DNA from: CAZMUN01 sp964569815
Lineage (GTDB): Archaea; Iainarchaeota; Iainarchaeia; Iainarchaeales; GCA-2688035
Reading direction: 5' to 3'
DNA length: 64,000 bases
Assembly (NCBI GenBank): GCA_964569815.1
Contig: CAZMUN010000001.1
Coordinates: 1-64,000 of the forward strand
Both the position numbers and the translations under genes were made by a program. Under the pieces are notes generated by a model. It saw only the letters and a list, made by a program, of their open reading frames with translations, was not told the origin of the DNA and made no database searches. Shown in pieces: positions 33,153 through 41,330 of this stretch; positions within the stretch are counted from its first letter, which is position 1, and every line of letters begins with the position of its first letter.

Positions 33153-33875
33153 TCAGTTTTTCTTTCTCCTTCCAGTTCTCTTGCTGGCAATATTCCCAAC
33201 TTTTCTTCCAGGAGGCGCGTTTCTGGCAGTGCTTTTGCTTTTACCTGCATGGTGCTGGGCCCCGCCAAACGGGTGGTCCAATGCATTCATTGCTACTCCA
33301 CGCAAGCCAGGGTAGTGCCTGCTTTTTGCCTTCATAAAATGGTATGAAACGCCTGCTTTTATTCTTGGTTTTTCTTTTCTGCCTCCGCCAGCACTGCATC
33401 CAATTGTTGCCCTGCTGTCAAGGCTGAATGCTTTTGTCTGGCCGCTGGGGAGCTTTACATATGCTGCCTTTTTGTCACGGTTTACAAGCAATGCATAAAC
33501 CCCGGTGCCTTTAACAAGCTTTCCCCCGTCGCCTGGAACAAGTTCAAGGTTGAAAACAGGGCACCCTTCAGGAATGCTCTTTAAGGGCAAAACGTTTCCT
33601 ATTCCTATTTTGGCTTTTGAACCAAATTCTACGCCTGCGCCTACCGAGATTCCTTCTGCGGCAATAACGTGGCTTGTTGAACCGTCCTGTAATTTTACCA
33701 ACGCAAGAACAGCGTTTCTTCCAGAGTCTTTAACCAAGTCAACAACCTGGCCTTTGGTGCAGTCTTCTGCCTGCGCCATGGTAAGATTCCCATAACTGGA
33801 AACGGTTCCCCTATGCTTGGCTTCAAACGTCGGGCCCCCTTTTCCTCGCCTCTGCTGCCTTAACCTTTTACCCAT
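33153..33875 (-). CDS. rpl2: Ribosomal protein uL2
   Basis: 240 residues. Conserved: GKRLRQQRRGKGGPTF, GNVLPLKSIPEGCPVFNLE, and the peptidyl-transferase region RGVAMNALDHPFGGAQHHAGKS, where the near-universal His is in place. Confidence 0.97.
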   Translation of the reverse strand: MGKRLRQQRRGKGGPTFEAKHRGTVSSYGNLTMAQAEDCTKGQVVDLVKDSGRNAVLALVKLQDGSTSHVIAAEGISVGAGVEFGSKAKIGIGNVLPLKSIPEGCPVFNLELVPGDGGKLVKGTGVYALLVNRDKKAAYVKLPSGQTKAFSLDSRATIGCSAGGGRKEKPRIKAGVSYHFMKAKSRHYPGLRGVAMNALDHPFGGAQHHAGKSKSTARNAPPGRKVGNIASKRTGRRKKN

Positions 33876-33885
33876 AAGATTTCAC

Positions 33886-34155
33886 CTAAATGACTCCCAG
33901 CTTTGTTGCAATTTCGTCTGCCTTAAATGCCTTGTTTACCTTTACAACCGCCTTCTTTCGGCCTTTTCTGTCGTTCAAAACCTTGACAGAATCAACCTTA
34001 ATCTGGTAAGTTGCTTCAACCGCCTTTTTTACTGCTTCCTTGGTTGCCTTCTTGTAAACAACAAAGCAAAGCTTGTTCTCTGAATCAATCATGTTAACAG
34101 CTTTCTCTGTAATCAAAGGATAAAGCAAAACCTGCTGAACTTTTCCGGCCTTCAT
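33886..34155 (-). CDS. rpl23: Ribosomal protein uL23
   Basis: 89 residues. Conserved: LLYPLITEKAVNMIDSENKLCFVV and AVEATYQIKVDSVKVLNDRKGRKKAVVKV. It frames the tunnel exit where SRP docks. The ATG overlaps the uL4 stop. Confidence 0.96.
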   Translation of the reverse strand: MKAGKVQQVLLYPLITEKAVNMIDSENKLCFVVYKKATKEAVKKAVEATYQIKVDSVKVLNDRKGRKKAVVKVNKAFKADEIATKLGVI

Positions 34156-34964
34156 TTGGCATCAGCCCCCTTTCCCAAATTCTTTATGGCTGCTTCGCTC
34201 CAAACAACGAGCCTTCCTGCAACAGCTCCGGGGGCCAAAAGCTCTGCATTAAGGTTTCTTGAAACGCAGACATCAACTCCTGGCAGATTCCTTGCCGCCT
34301 TGAAAACCTTGCTTCCTTTGCCTGTCACAATCAAAACACTCTTTTTTTGCTTCTTTTTTCGGCCCCTCTGTTTCCCTTTTCCGGCCCTTCTCCTGGTTTT
34401 TTCCTTTGCGTTATCCAGGTCAGGCAAAACATTCAATGCCTTAAAAACTTCCCTCAGCTTTTTGGTTTTTTCAATCTCTTCAAACTTTTCCTCAACAACC
34501 AAAGGCAAAGAAAGCCCTTTTTCCAAAACATGCCTTTCAGAAACCAGGCCGGGCTTTGCGCAAGCGCTTATTGCTGAAGCCAAAGCAGCCCGCCTCTCCT
34601 TCCTGTTCACTTTTTCAGTTCTGTCAGCTTCCGCTTTTGGCGGGTGTGCCTTTGGGCCGCCAACAGCCCTTGGAACAGAAGCAACCCTGCCCATAAGGCG
34701 GCCTCTCCTGTTATTCGTTCTTGGAAGCCTTGCCCTTCCAACGTTTATGCCACGCTCCCTCGTAGGCATGCTTCTTCTGCCCAAATACTTTGCCGTGTTT
34801 TCACGGCCTGCTCTTGGAAAGCTGCCCTTCGGGTGCCTTGCATTGCTCTGCATGCTTAAAACAGCCCTTTTGATAAGGCCTGAGTCAACATCGGCTTCAA
34901 AATGGGCTGGCAAATCTATTTCACGAACCTTCTTGCCATCCAGACCCAAAACGCTTGCCTTCAT
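34152..34964 (-). CDS. rpl4: Ribosomal protein uL4
   Basis: 270 residues from the ATG at 34964; an upstream TTG at 34982 is less likely. Conserved: LPAHFEADVDSGLIKRAVLS, RSMPTRERGINVGRARLPRTNNRRGRLMGRVASVPRAVGGPKAHPP. It is shorter in the loop region than some archaeal homologues. Confidence 0.95.
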   Translation of the reverse strand: MKASVLGLDGKKVREIDLPAHFEADVDSGLIKRAVLSMQSNARHPKGSFPRAGRENTAKYLGRRSMPTRERGINVGRARLPRTNNRRGRLMGRVASVPRAVGGPKAHPPKAEADRTEKVNRKERRAALASAISACAKPGLVSERHVLEKGLSLPLVVEEKFEEIEKTKKLREVFKALNVLPDLDNAKEKTRRRAGKGKQRGRKKKQKKSVLIVTGKGSKVFKAARNLPGVDVCVSRNLNAELLAPGAVAGRLVVWSEAAIKNLGKGADAK

Positions 34965-34997
34965 AAAAACCACTTTTTTCAAACTATGACTTCCAAC

Positions 34998-36209
34998 TTA
35001 TTTCTCCTTTGTCTTTTCCCTTTTCTGTTCGCCTTTTGCCGCAGCCGCGATTTCATCGGCCACGCTTTTTGCTTCTTTTTTCTCCTCTTTCTTTTCAGCA
35101 ACATGCTCTACTTTTGCCTCTGCATCCAATGCTGCCTGCACGGCCTCTGCTTTTGCTGCTCCGCCTGCCAGGTAATCCAAAGACTCTATTTTATGCCTCT
35201 CCTGGACAACTGGCCTGATGCCTTTCCTTAAAGAAATCGCCCTCTTTGCCGGGCCTGCTACGCTGCCTGCTATAACCAAAAACTCGTTTGACAAAACGCC
35301 ATAGTTTTTGAATCCGCCTTTCATGTTAGCCAAAGCCAAGTCCGCTTCCAAGCCAACCTTCAAAATCTTCTTGTTGAATTCGGTCCTGTTATGGTAGCCC
35401 ATCTGGCCAGGTCTTGCAACCTGCCACATGACAGTGCTTGGGTTCCAAGGGCCAATACTGCCCACAACGCGCTGTTTCTTTGCTTTCGGCCTTTGTTTTT
35501 TTACCCCAAACCTTTTAACAGGGCCCTGCATTCCCTTGCCCTTTGTAACAGCTTTCACATCTACAAACTCGTTGTCTGAAAAAACCTCTTTTACTAAAAG
35601 GCCCTTGCCAAGCTTTTCTTTTGCAAAGGCCAGCTTTTCTTCAAAACTTCCGCTTAAACCAATTTCACAAACATCTGGCTTCTTCTTTCCAAAGTTTGCC
35701 TTTTCAGGCTGTGAATGGCACAAAAGCCTCAAATCCAAAACCTTGTCTTTGGCCCTTTCCAAATCAGAAAGCGTTTTCCTGGCCGGTTCCGCCTTTTCCT
35801 TGCCTTCCTTTCCCTTCTTCTTTTTGACAGGCTTCATAAACCCAGAAATTTTTTTCAAAAAGCTTTTTTCAACGCCGGAAGCAAAAACATCCATCAAAGG
35901 CGAAGAACCGTAAAAGCCCTTCTTTGCCTTGCCATAGGCCCTTACGCCAAAAACCTTCAAAGGCGGACACTCCAAAATAGTTGCTGCAATCGCAATCTCA
36001 TGCCCAAAAGTTATTCCCTTTTCATGGCTGTCTTTTCCCAAGGCATGAGTCATTCCTGCCTTGTAGCACAAAAAGTTCAAGGGCTTTGATTTTTCGCCCT
36101 CCTTTACTGCAATGCTTGGAAAAGAGCTAAAGCTAGCTGTTTCCTTCTTGGCCCGCTTCCTTGGGTAAAAGGCAAGCGAACCAGCCCTTGGCCTATACTT
36201 CTTTACCAT
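34998..36209 (-). CDS. rpl3: Ribosomal protein uL3
   Basis: 403 residues, about 60 above the archaeal norm. The ATG at 36209 gives the expected start KKYRPRAGSLAFYPRKRAKKE; the open frame extends to a TTG at 36236 without conservation. Conserved: FLCYKAGMTHAL, KGKGMQGPVKRFGVKKQRPKAKKQRVVGSIGPWNPSTVMWQVARPGQMGYHNRTEFNKKIL. An internal Lys/Glu insertion (PVKKKKGKEGKEKAEPA) and a C-terminal Lys/Glu/Ala tail account for the extra length. It is the first gene of the large ribosomal operon. Confidence 0.96.
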   Translation of the reverse strand: MVKKYRPRAGSLAFYPRKRAKKETASFSSFPSIAVKEGEKSKPLNFLCYKAGMTHALGKDSHEKGITFGHEIAIAATILECPPLKVFGVRAYGKAKKGFYGSSPLMDVFASGVEKSFLKKISGFMKPVKKKKGKEGKEKAEPARKTLSDLERAKDKVLDLRLLCHSQPEKANFGKKKPDVCEIGLSGSFEEKLAFAKEKLGKGLLVKEVFSDNEFVDVKAVTKGKGMQGPVKRFGVKKQRPKAKKQRVVGSIGPWNPSTVMWQVARPGQMGYHNRTEFNKKILKVGLEADLALANMKGGFKNYGVLSNEFLVIAGSVAGPAKRAISLRKGIRPVVQERHKIESLDYLAGGAAKAEAVQAALDAEAKVEHVAEKKEEKKEAKSVADEIAAAAKGEQKREKTKEK

Positions 36210-36253
36210 CTTGTTCACGCCCTTGGCTCTCGCCAAAAAACTAACCTACAATC

Positions 36254-36278
36254 TTCAGCGAAGGTTCGGATCGCTGAA
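36254..36278 (-). promoter_or_regulatory. Leader hairpin 1 upstream of uL3
   Basis: TTCAGCG and CGCTGAA form a perfect 7-bp stem with an 11-base loop. It lies 45 bases before the uL3 ATG, probably at or just after the transcription start. Regulatory use, for example autogenous control, is inference. Confidence 0.5.
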
Positions 36279-36292
36279 AAACACTTAAAAAA

Positions 36293-36317
36293 GCCAATTA
36301 GAAACACTTAAATTGGC
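36293..36317 (-). promoter_or_regulatory. Leader hairpin 2 / operator-like inverted repeat upstream of uL3
   Basis: GCCAATT and AATTGGC form a perfect 7-bp inverted repeat, again with an 11-base spacer, 14 bases from hairpin 1. The element AAACACTTAAA occurs twice (about 36278-36288 and 36302-36312); its complement TTTAAGTGTTT resembles a TATA element. Further up, GTATAATATATT (about 36357-36368) is another TATA candidate. Confidence 0.5.
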
Positions 36318-36438
36318 ATTTACATCCACTTCTTTTTGAAACAGATGCAGTGTACTCAATATATTATACAAATTTTCCTTTAGAAACCTTTAAAAATCAA
36401 TTCTCAGGCCCCCCTTTTTCCAGAAAAAAAAACATTAA

Positions 36439-36452
36439 GGGGGCAAGCCCCC
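36439..36452 (-). terminator. Terminator after the 57-residue basic protein
   Basis: GGGGG and CCCCC pair around a 4-base loop. On the minus strand the hairpin is followed by TTAATGTTTTTTTTTC, a good T-run. It follows the stop at 36460 by 7 bases. Confidence 0.7.
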
Positions 36453-36459
36453 AAAACCT

Positions 36460-36633
36460 TTACTTGAAGCAATTCACCAAAGAACCAAAGCTATTCTGCA
36501 AAGCAGCCAACGGCTTTTGGGCAAAAGCAACTGATAAAACCCTTGAAGCCTTTGCTCGGGTCTTTCTTGCTTTCAAAGGCCTTTTTGCCTTAGCAGCCTT
36601 TGTGTGCTTTCTTTTCACTGTTTTCTTCGCCAT
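36460..36633 (-). CDS. Small basic protein, 57 residues, unknown
   Basis: Translation starts MAKKTVKRKHTKAAKAKR and continues PLKARKTRAKASRVLSVAF, then AQKPLAALQNSFGSLVNCFK. The first half is Lys/Arg/Ala-rich like histone H1 tails; the second half is a mild amphipathic helix with one Cys near the end. A GAGGTG ribosome site sits 9 bases before the ATG and a terminator hairpin with T-run follows, which supports a real gene. A nucleic-acid-binding role is a guess from charge. Confidence 0.7.
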   Translation of the reverse strand: MAKKTVKRKHTKAAKAKRPLKARKTRAKASRVLSVAFAQKPLAALQNSFGSLVNCFK

Positions 36634-36671
36634 AGTTTTTCACCTCTTAGGATTTAAAAGCATTTAAGCCA

Positions 36672-38663
36672 TCATGGCTTAAGTATAATGTAAGCGACGA
36701 GCACGATTACTATTGCAAGGCCAATGACAGCAGCGCCTGTTCCCAAAACAAACAATCCGCTTGAGACCACGTTCAAAAAATCTTCCTCTTCAACAGGCCC
36801 GTCATCTTCCTCTTCTCCCTGTTCTTGGCCCAAATCAGCCAAAACAGCTGTGGATTCGGTTCTGTTGCAACCCAATGCGCTGATGCTGTAAAAAAGGGTT
36901 GTTTCAGGCAAAACAGATGAAAGGTAAACGTTTTCAGTAACCCTTGTAAACTTTGGAACACTTACAAGCCTTGGTTCTACAACCAGTCCAGGCCCATAAA
37001 GGCTTACAGATGCCCTGCCGGCAGTCCTGTTGTCGATTGTAACGGAAACAGTTCCATCCCTTTCAATGCTTTTAGATGCAGGGGCAATCAAAGCAAAGTT
37101 TGAGCAGCTTCCAGGAACAGGCTCAGGCTTGAACCCGTAATCGGTTTTCTCCTCCAAAATGACAGGAAATGATTCAATTCCCTGTGAAAAGGCCTGGCAT
37201 GAATCACGGTCCTGGAAATGGCCCCTGACCTCAACAAAGGCATCCCCTTTTACCAATTCGGCGTTTTCGTATGCTTCAATCCTTGCGTTTATGTACGCGC
37301 TTCCAAAGCCAGGCACAGTCTTGCCATAGCCTGATTCCTCTGCCCTGAAATGCTTGCTTGAGTCAAAGATGCTTACAAAATCAACTACAAACGTTTCATC
37401 TGAATCGTTTTCCAGGTAAATCTTCCTAAAAACCGTTTCCCCTTGTTCAACCCTTACAGTGGAAGAATTAAGCCTTATGTCAGAGCACTGGCCTTCATCG
37501 TCATCGTCGTCGCCAAAACCACGGTCTTCAACCATTGCCTCAAATTCTGCCTCGCCAATGTCATCATAATAGCAGGAACTGCCCCCATCAAAACGGCCCT
37601 TTGCCCTTACCAAAACATCATCATGCCTGTCAAAGCTTACGCTCTCGCTCCTTATCCTTACCTTGAATTCAGCCGAATCCTCTGCATAAACCGTTCCAGG
37701 CTTTCTGTAAAGGCTTGCGTCAAAATAGCTGCTGTTTTCCTCTACCTCTATATCGGCCAAATCAAAGTCCTTTTCTGAGCGGTTGCCAATTGTAAAAGTA
37801 AATGCCCTTGTGTCCTTTTCTTCTATTTCGATATCATGGACATCGATAAAAATACTACTGCATTCTCCCTGACCCGGCCCTGAACCGTTGTCAACGTAAA
37901 CAGTAAAGCTTTCCTCTGGGATGTCGTTGAAAGAGCAATCAGGCCCTGAATCAAATTCTCCCCTCAGCTGAACATCAACCCTGCCGCTTTTATCGCTGCT
38001 GACGCTGTTTGATTCAACCCTTACCTTAAAGGTTTCTCGCTCGCCTGCCCTGATTTGGGCCGGCTTTCTGTAAAGGCTTGCGTCAAAATAGCTGCTGTCT
38101 TCATCCAAGCCAATCTCCTGCAAATCAAAGTCTTCGTCTGAATCGTTATCGATGCTGAATGACACTATCTTTGAATCGTCTTCTCCAATATGAACGCTGC
38201 TTACATTTATCCCAATTTCGCTGCATCTTGCCTCATCGTCGTCTTCCAAAACAGTTACATCAAAATAAAACCTGCCAATATCGTTGCCGCTGCAATACTT
38301 TCCTTCCTCAAACTCGCCCCTAAGCTCGATATACGCGCGGCCCAGGTCGTCCTGGCTAACGCTGTCAGAATCAACCCTTATCTGCAGGTATTCCCGGTCA
38401 CCGGCTTCAATAACGCTCGGCCAGTCCCATGTCTCTATGTCAAAAGAGCCATCCTGCCGCCATGCTTCAGCGTCAAAAACCGTGAAGTCTTCGACTTCGT
38501 CGTTGTAAACAGGGAAAAAGAAATACTGGCCATCTTTCCCCTCTTGGGCCTCGATGTCTTCCACATCAACCCAAACGTCGTTGCAAAAAAGGGCCTGGGC
38601 GCTGCCTATTTGAATCGAAACCAGAACCAAAACTAGGCCTATCAACAATAGACTGGGTCTCAT
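36672..38663 (-). CDS. Secreted, membrane-anchored protein with five Cys-paired repeats
   Basis: 663 residues, family not recognised. A signal peptide (about 1-24) leads to five repeats starting at Cys27, 147, 268, 393 and 520. Each repeat has one further Cys (124, 243, 364, 489, 599), 96-97 residues on in the first four and 79 in the last. The motif YFDASLYRKP occurs word for word in repeats 2 and 3. The protein is very acidic, with an Asp run near 384-389. An acidic linker (about 613-628) and a membrane helix (about 637-660) anchor the C-terminus. It is likely displayed on the cell surface as a chain of beta-type domains. The leaderless start follows a TATA box. Confidence 0.88.
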   Translation of the reverse strand: MRPSLLLIGLVLVLVSIQIGSAQALFCNDVWVDVEDIEAQEGKDGQYFFFPVYNDEVEDFTVFDAEAWRQDGSFDIETWDWPSVIEAGDREYLQIRVDSDSVSQDDLGRAYIELRGEFEEGKYCSGNDIGRFYFDVTVLEDDDEARCSEIGINVSSVHIGEDDSKIVSFSIDNDSDEDFDLQEIGLDEDSSYFDASLYRKPAQIRAGERETFKVRVESNSVSSDKSGRVDVQLRGEFDSGPDCSFNDIPEESFTVYVDNGSGPGQGECSSIFIDVHDIEIEEKDTRAFTFTIGNRSEKDFDLADIEVEENSSYFDASLYRKPGTVYAEDSAEFKVRIRSESVSFDRHDDVLVRAKGRFDGGSSCYYDDIGEAEFEAMVEDRGFGDDDDDEGQCSDIRLNSSTVRVEQGETVFRKIYLENDSDETFVVDFVSIFDSSKHFRAEESGYGKTVPGFGSAYINARIEAYENAELVKGDAFVEVRGHFQDRDSCQAFSQGIESFPVILEEKTDYGFKPEPVPGSCSNFALIAPASKSIERDGTVSVTIDNRTAGRASVSLYGPGLVVEPRLVSVPKFTRVTENVYLSSVLPETTLFYSISALGCNRTESTAVLADLGQEQGEEEDDGPVEEEDFLNVVSSGLFVLGTGAAVIGLAIVIVLVAYIILKP

Positions 38664-38684
38664 TATACAACTTGCTGCAAAACA

Positions 38685-38696
38685 AGTATTTAAATG
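38685..38696 (-). promoter_or_regulatory. TATA box of the repeat surface protein
   Basis: CATTTAAATACT on the minus strand, 22 bases before the ATG at 38663. No Shine-Dalgarno is present. Confidence 0.6.
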
Positions 38697-38759
38697 TTAC
38701 TGGTTAACCGAATAAAGTTAATTTATGCTCTTTTTTGGGCGGTTCTAAGGCCTTTTAAA

Positions 38760-38778
38760 AACCAAAAAAATGGTTTTT
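38760..38778 (-). terminator. A/T-rich hairpin after the 53-residue membrane protein
   Basis: On the minus strand AAAAACCA and TGGTTTTT can pair around a short T loop and lead into TTTAAAAGG. It would end the rpiB-archease-rtcB transcript. Confidence 0.4.
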
Positions 38779-38940
38779 TTATGGCTCAAATGCCGTTTTA
38801 AAGCTTTCAGCGACCTTTAGCATTTCTGCATAAGTGACGCCAACGAGGTAGACAAGAATTATTCCTGCAATAACGCCTGCAATTATGCCCATCAAAAGGT
38901 AATCCAATGACTTTGTCGGCATCTCGAAATCCATTTTCAT
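38779..38940 (-). CDS. 53-residue single-span membrane protein coupled to rtcB
   Basis: Translation: MKMDFEMPTKSLDYLLMG, then IIAGVIAGIILVYLVGV, then TYAEMLKVAESFKTAFEP. One membrane helix with Gly/Ala small-residue spacing (about 16-37) is flanked by short charged ends. The ATG overlaps the rtcB stop (ATGA), so it is translated with the RNA ligase. I do not recognise it; function is unknown. Confidence 0.75.
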   Translation of the reverse strand: MKMDFEMPTKSLDYLLMGIIAGVIAGIILVYLVGVTYAEMLKVAESFKTAFEP

Positions 38941-40370
38941 CCCTTCATTACCGCAAGAGGCAAATGCCTTGAAACCTTTTCCCCAATGCCTGAAAGCACA
39001 ACACTTTCGATTACCTGGTCTATATCCTTGTAGGCTTCAGGCATTTCTTCTGCAAGCCCTGAAAAGCTTTTGCCGCGAATGACTTCGCCTTTTGCCTCCA
39101 AATCTTTCTTAACGGCCTGGCCCTTTTTTTTGCGCATGGCCTCATGCCTTGACATGACTCGACCCGCGCCATGGCACACCGAAGCAAAGCTTTCTTCCAG
39201 GCCTTGCCTCGTGCCAGTAAGCACGTAAGAGGGCGTTCCCATGCTGCCAGGTATCAGCGCAGGATGCCCTGTTTCGCTGTAAAAGGAAGGGTTTTCAGGC
39301 CTGCCAGCCGGCATTGCCCTCGTAGCGCCTTTTCTGTGAACCAAAAGCCTCCTTTTTTGGCCCTCAACCGCATGTGACTCAAACTTTGCCACGTTGTGGC
39401 AAATGTCGTAAACAAGATGCATCCCAAGCTTTTCAGCATCTTCCTTGAAAACCTGTTCAAAGGCCTGCCTTGCCCAATGCGTTATTGCCTGCCTGTTTGC
39501 AAAAGCGTAGTTTACGCCACACCACATTGCCTCGAGGTAATCCTGGCCTTCCCGGCTTTCAATTGGAGCGCATGCGAGCTGTTTATCGGGAACAAAAATC
39601 TTGTATTTTCTCATTGCAGACTGCATCACGCTCAGATAGTCTGAAGCAATCTGGTGGCCTGCACCACGGCTTCCTGAATGAAGCATTACAACAGCCTGCC
39701 CCTCAAAAAGCCCGAACTTTTTCGCTTTTCCTTCATCAAAAATCTTTTCAACAGCCTGCACTTCCAAAAAATGGTTTCCTGAACCCAAGGTTCCTGTCTG
39801 AGGCATGCCTCTTTTAAACGCCTTTTCGCTCACCTTTTCAGGGTTTGCTTCCTCCATTGCGCCCTTTTCTTCGATTCTCCCCAAATCCTTTTTCCAGCCA
39901 AAGCCTTTTTCAACCATGAAGCCTGCGCCTGCCTTAAAAAGTTCAGCAAGCTCCTCTTGTCCAAGCCTAAGGCTCCCCTTTTCTCCAACGCCTGCAGGAA
40001 CCAACTCAAAAACCTTGTCCATAAGTTGAGGCAGTTTTCCCCTAATATCGTCTGCCTTCAAATCCGTCCTGATAAGGCGAACGCCGCAGTTTATGTCAAA
40101 GCCTATCCCGCCCGGGCTCACTATTCCGCCCGCTGCTCCATCAAAGGCCGCAACTCCCCCAATTGGAAAGCCATAGCCCCAATGCATATCAGGCATTCCT
40201 AAGGCCGCTTTTTGGATTCCGGGAAGCTGGGCTGTATTAACAAGCTGCTGTTTTGCTCCGCCTTCAATGCCTGCAAAAATCTTTTCATTGGCAAAAATTC
40301 TTGCCGGAACCCTCATCCCAGCCTGCTTTTCAATTTCCCAAGCCGCTTTTCCAACTACCTTAAACTGCAA
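38937..40370 (-). CDS. rtcB: tRNA-splicing ligase RtcB
   Basis: 477 residues, full length, no intein. RtcB joins 2',3'-cyclic phosphate and 5'-OH ends of tRNA exon halves with GTP and Mn. Visible active-site motifs: GGIGFDINCGVRLI (metal-binding Cys), GTLGSGNHFLEVQ, LHSGSRGAGHQ, MGTPSYVLTGT and VCHGAGRVMSR, which holds the guanylylated His. Archease lies 10 bases upstream. The intron-containing tRNA-Leu at 18106-18221 is a ready substrate. Confidence 0.97.
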   Translation of the reverse strand: MQFKVVGKAAWEIEKQAGMRVPARIFANEKIFAGIEGGAKQQLVNTAQLPGIQKAALGMPDMHWGYGFPIGGVAAFDGAAGGIVSPGGIGFDINCGVRLIRTDLKADDIRGKLPQLMDKVFELVPAGVGEKGSLRLGQEELAELFKAGAGFMVEKGFGWKKDLGRIEEKGAMEEANPEKVSEKAFKRGMPQTGTLGSGNHFLEVQAVEKIFDEGKAKKFGLFEGQAVVMLHSGSRGAGHQIASDYLSVMQSAMRKYKIFVPDKQLACAPIESREGQDYLEAMWCGVNYAFANRQAITHWARQAFEQVFKEDAEKLGMHLVYDICHNVAKFESHAVEGQKRRLLVHRKGATRAMPAGRPENPSFYSETGHPALIPGSMGTPSYVLTGTRQGLEESFASVCHGAGRVMSRHEAMRKKKGQAVKKDLEAKGEVIRGKSFSGLAEEMPEAYKDIDQVIESVVLSGIGEKVSRHLPLAVMKG

Positions 40371-40380
40371 TCAAAACACC

Positions 40381-40800
40381 TTAAACATCCACAACACACT
40401 GGGCAACCCACTTTCCCTGCTCTTCCAAAACCTTTGCCTGGTGGTAGGTTGCTGCCTTTACATCTCCCTTAATGCCGTGCCTTCCCTTGTCGATTTTTTC
40501 CCCAAAAACCTTTCCTTCCACTTTCCAGGAACCAGCAGCATTTGTTATGTATAAATCGAAGCTGCTGAAAACCATTTCCTTGGCGTCATGCAGGTATAAA
40601 AGCTCGTTAAGAAACCCTATCAGCAATTCCTCAAGGCCTTGGGCCTTTACCTCCAAGTGCTGGCTCTCTTTGCCCCCTACCTCCTTCAGTTCAGCGATAA
40701 CAGAAAACATTGCCTTTGCGCATTCAGAAAAAGCCTCTTCCCTGCTTTTCCCAAAGCCCCTTACCCCCAAATCTGCCTTGTGCTCAAAGGTCTCAAACAT
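40381..40800 (-). CDS. Archease, RtcB activator
   Basis: 139 residues. It speeds RtcB guanylylation and turnover. Conserved acidic metal-site segments: FEHKADLGVRGFGKSREEAF near the start and KGDVKAATYHQ near the end. It directly precedes rtcB. A TATA-like AATAAAACC about 22-30 bases before the ATG suggests its own promoter inside the end of rpiB. Confidence 0.93.
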   Translation of the reverse strand: MFETFEHKADLGVRGFGKSREEAFSECAKAMFSVIAELKEVGGKESQHLEVKAQGLEELLIGFLNELLYLHDAKEMVFSSFDLYITNAAGSWKVEGKVFGEKIDKGRHGIKGDVKAATYHQAKVLEEQGKWVAQCVVDV

Positions 40801-40825
40801 TACAAAACCTTGCAGGGAAATGGTT

Positions 40826-41293
40826 TTATTTGAAACGCTTTCCCTCTATTCTGGAAATCTGGTTAACCCGCTTACGGTGCCTTTTGCCGTCCCTTCCGTG
40901 CCCCAAAAACCGGGTTTCAAGAAAGGTTAAAACAAGCTGTGCTGCCTGCTCTTCAGTCATGTTCCTTGCACCCAAACAGGCGATGTTTGCGTTGTTATGC
41001 TGCCTTGCCATTTTTGCAGTAAAGCCATCGTATATCACTGCAGCCCTCGCCCCGGGAACCTTGTTTGCAACAATCGACATGCCGATGCCTGTCCCGCAAA
41101 TCAGAATACCTAAAGAATCAGGCTCTCTTGCAGCCTTTTTCGCAAGCTTTATTGCAATCCCAGGGTAATCAACCCTTTCGTCTGAATGGGTTCCCAAATC
41201 CACAAACTTATATTTCCGCAAATCAAGCTTAAGCCTTGTTTTCAAGGCAAAGCCAGCGTGGTCTGATGCAATATAGTATTTCAAGTTAATCAA
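40826..41293 (-). CDS. rpiB: Ribose-5-phosphate isomerase B (RpiB/LacAB family)
   Basis: 155 residues. Family marks: YYIASDHAGFALK, VDLGTHSDERVDYP, ILICGTGIGMSIVANKVPGARAA and NNANIACLGARN. The catalytic Cys of CGTGIGM is present. It interconverts ribulose- and ribose-5-phosphate. The start is a TTG, at 41293 or four codons later; the latter gives MKYYIASDHAGF, as in homologues. The C-terminus is basic (GRDGKRHRKRVNQ). Confidence 0.92.
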   Translation of the reverse strand: MINLKYYIASDHAGFALKTRLKLDLRKYKFVDLGTHSDERVDYPGIAIKLAKKAAREPDSLGILICGTGIGMSIVANKVPGARAAVIYDGFTAKMARQHNNANIACLGARNMTEEQAAQLVLTFLETRFLGHGRDGKRHRKRVNQISRIEGKRFK

Positions 41294-41330
41294 AAAGATA
41301 GAGTGAGTTAAACAATTAAAAACAGTTGGT

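Noticed and set aside
34156..34989. 277-residue plus-strand ORF
   Set aside because: Exactly antisense to uL4; low-complexity Ser/Phe/Leu composition of a reverse frame.
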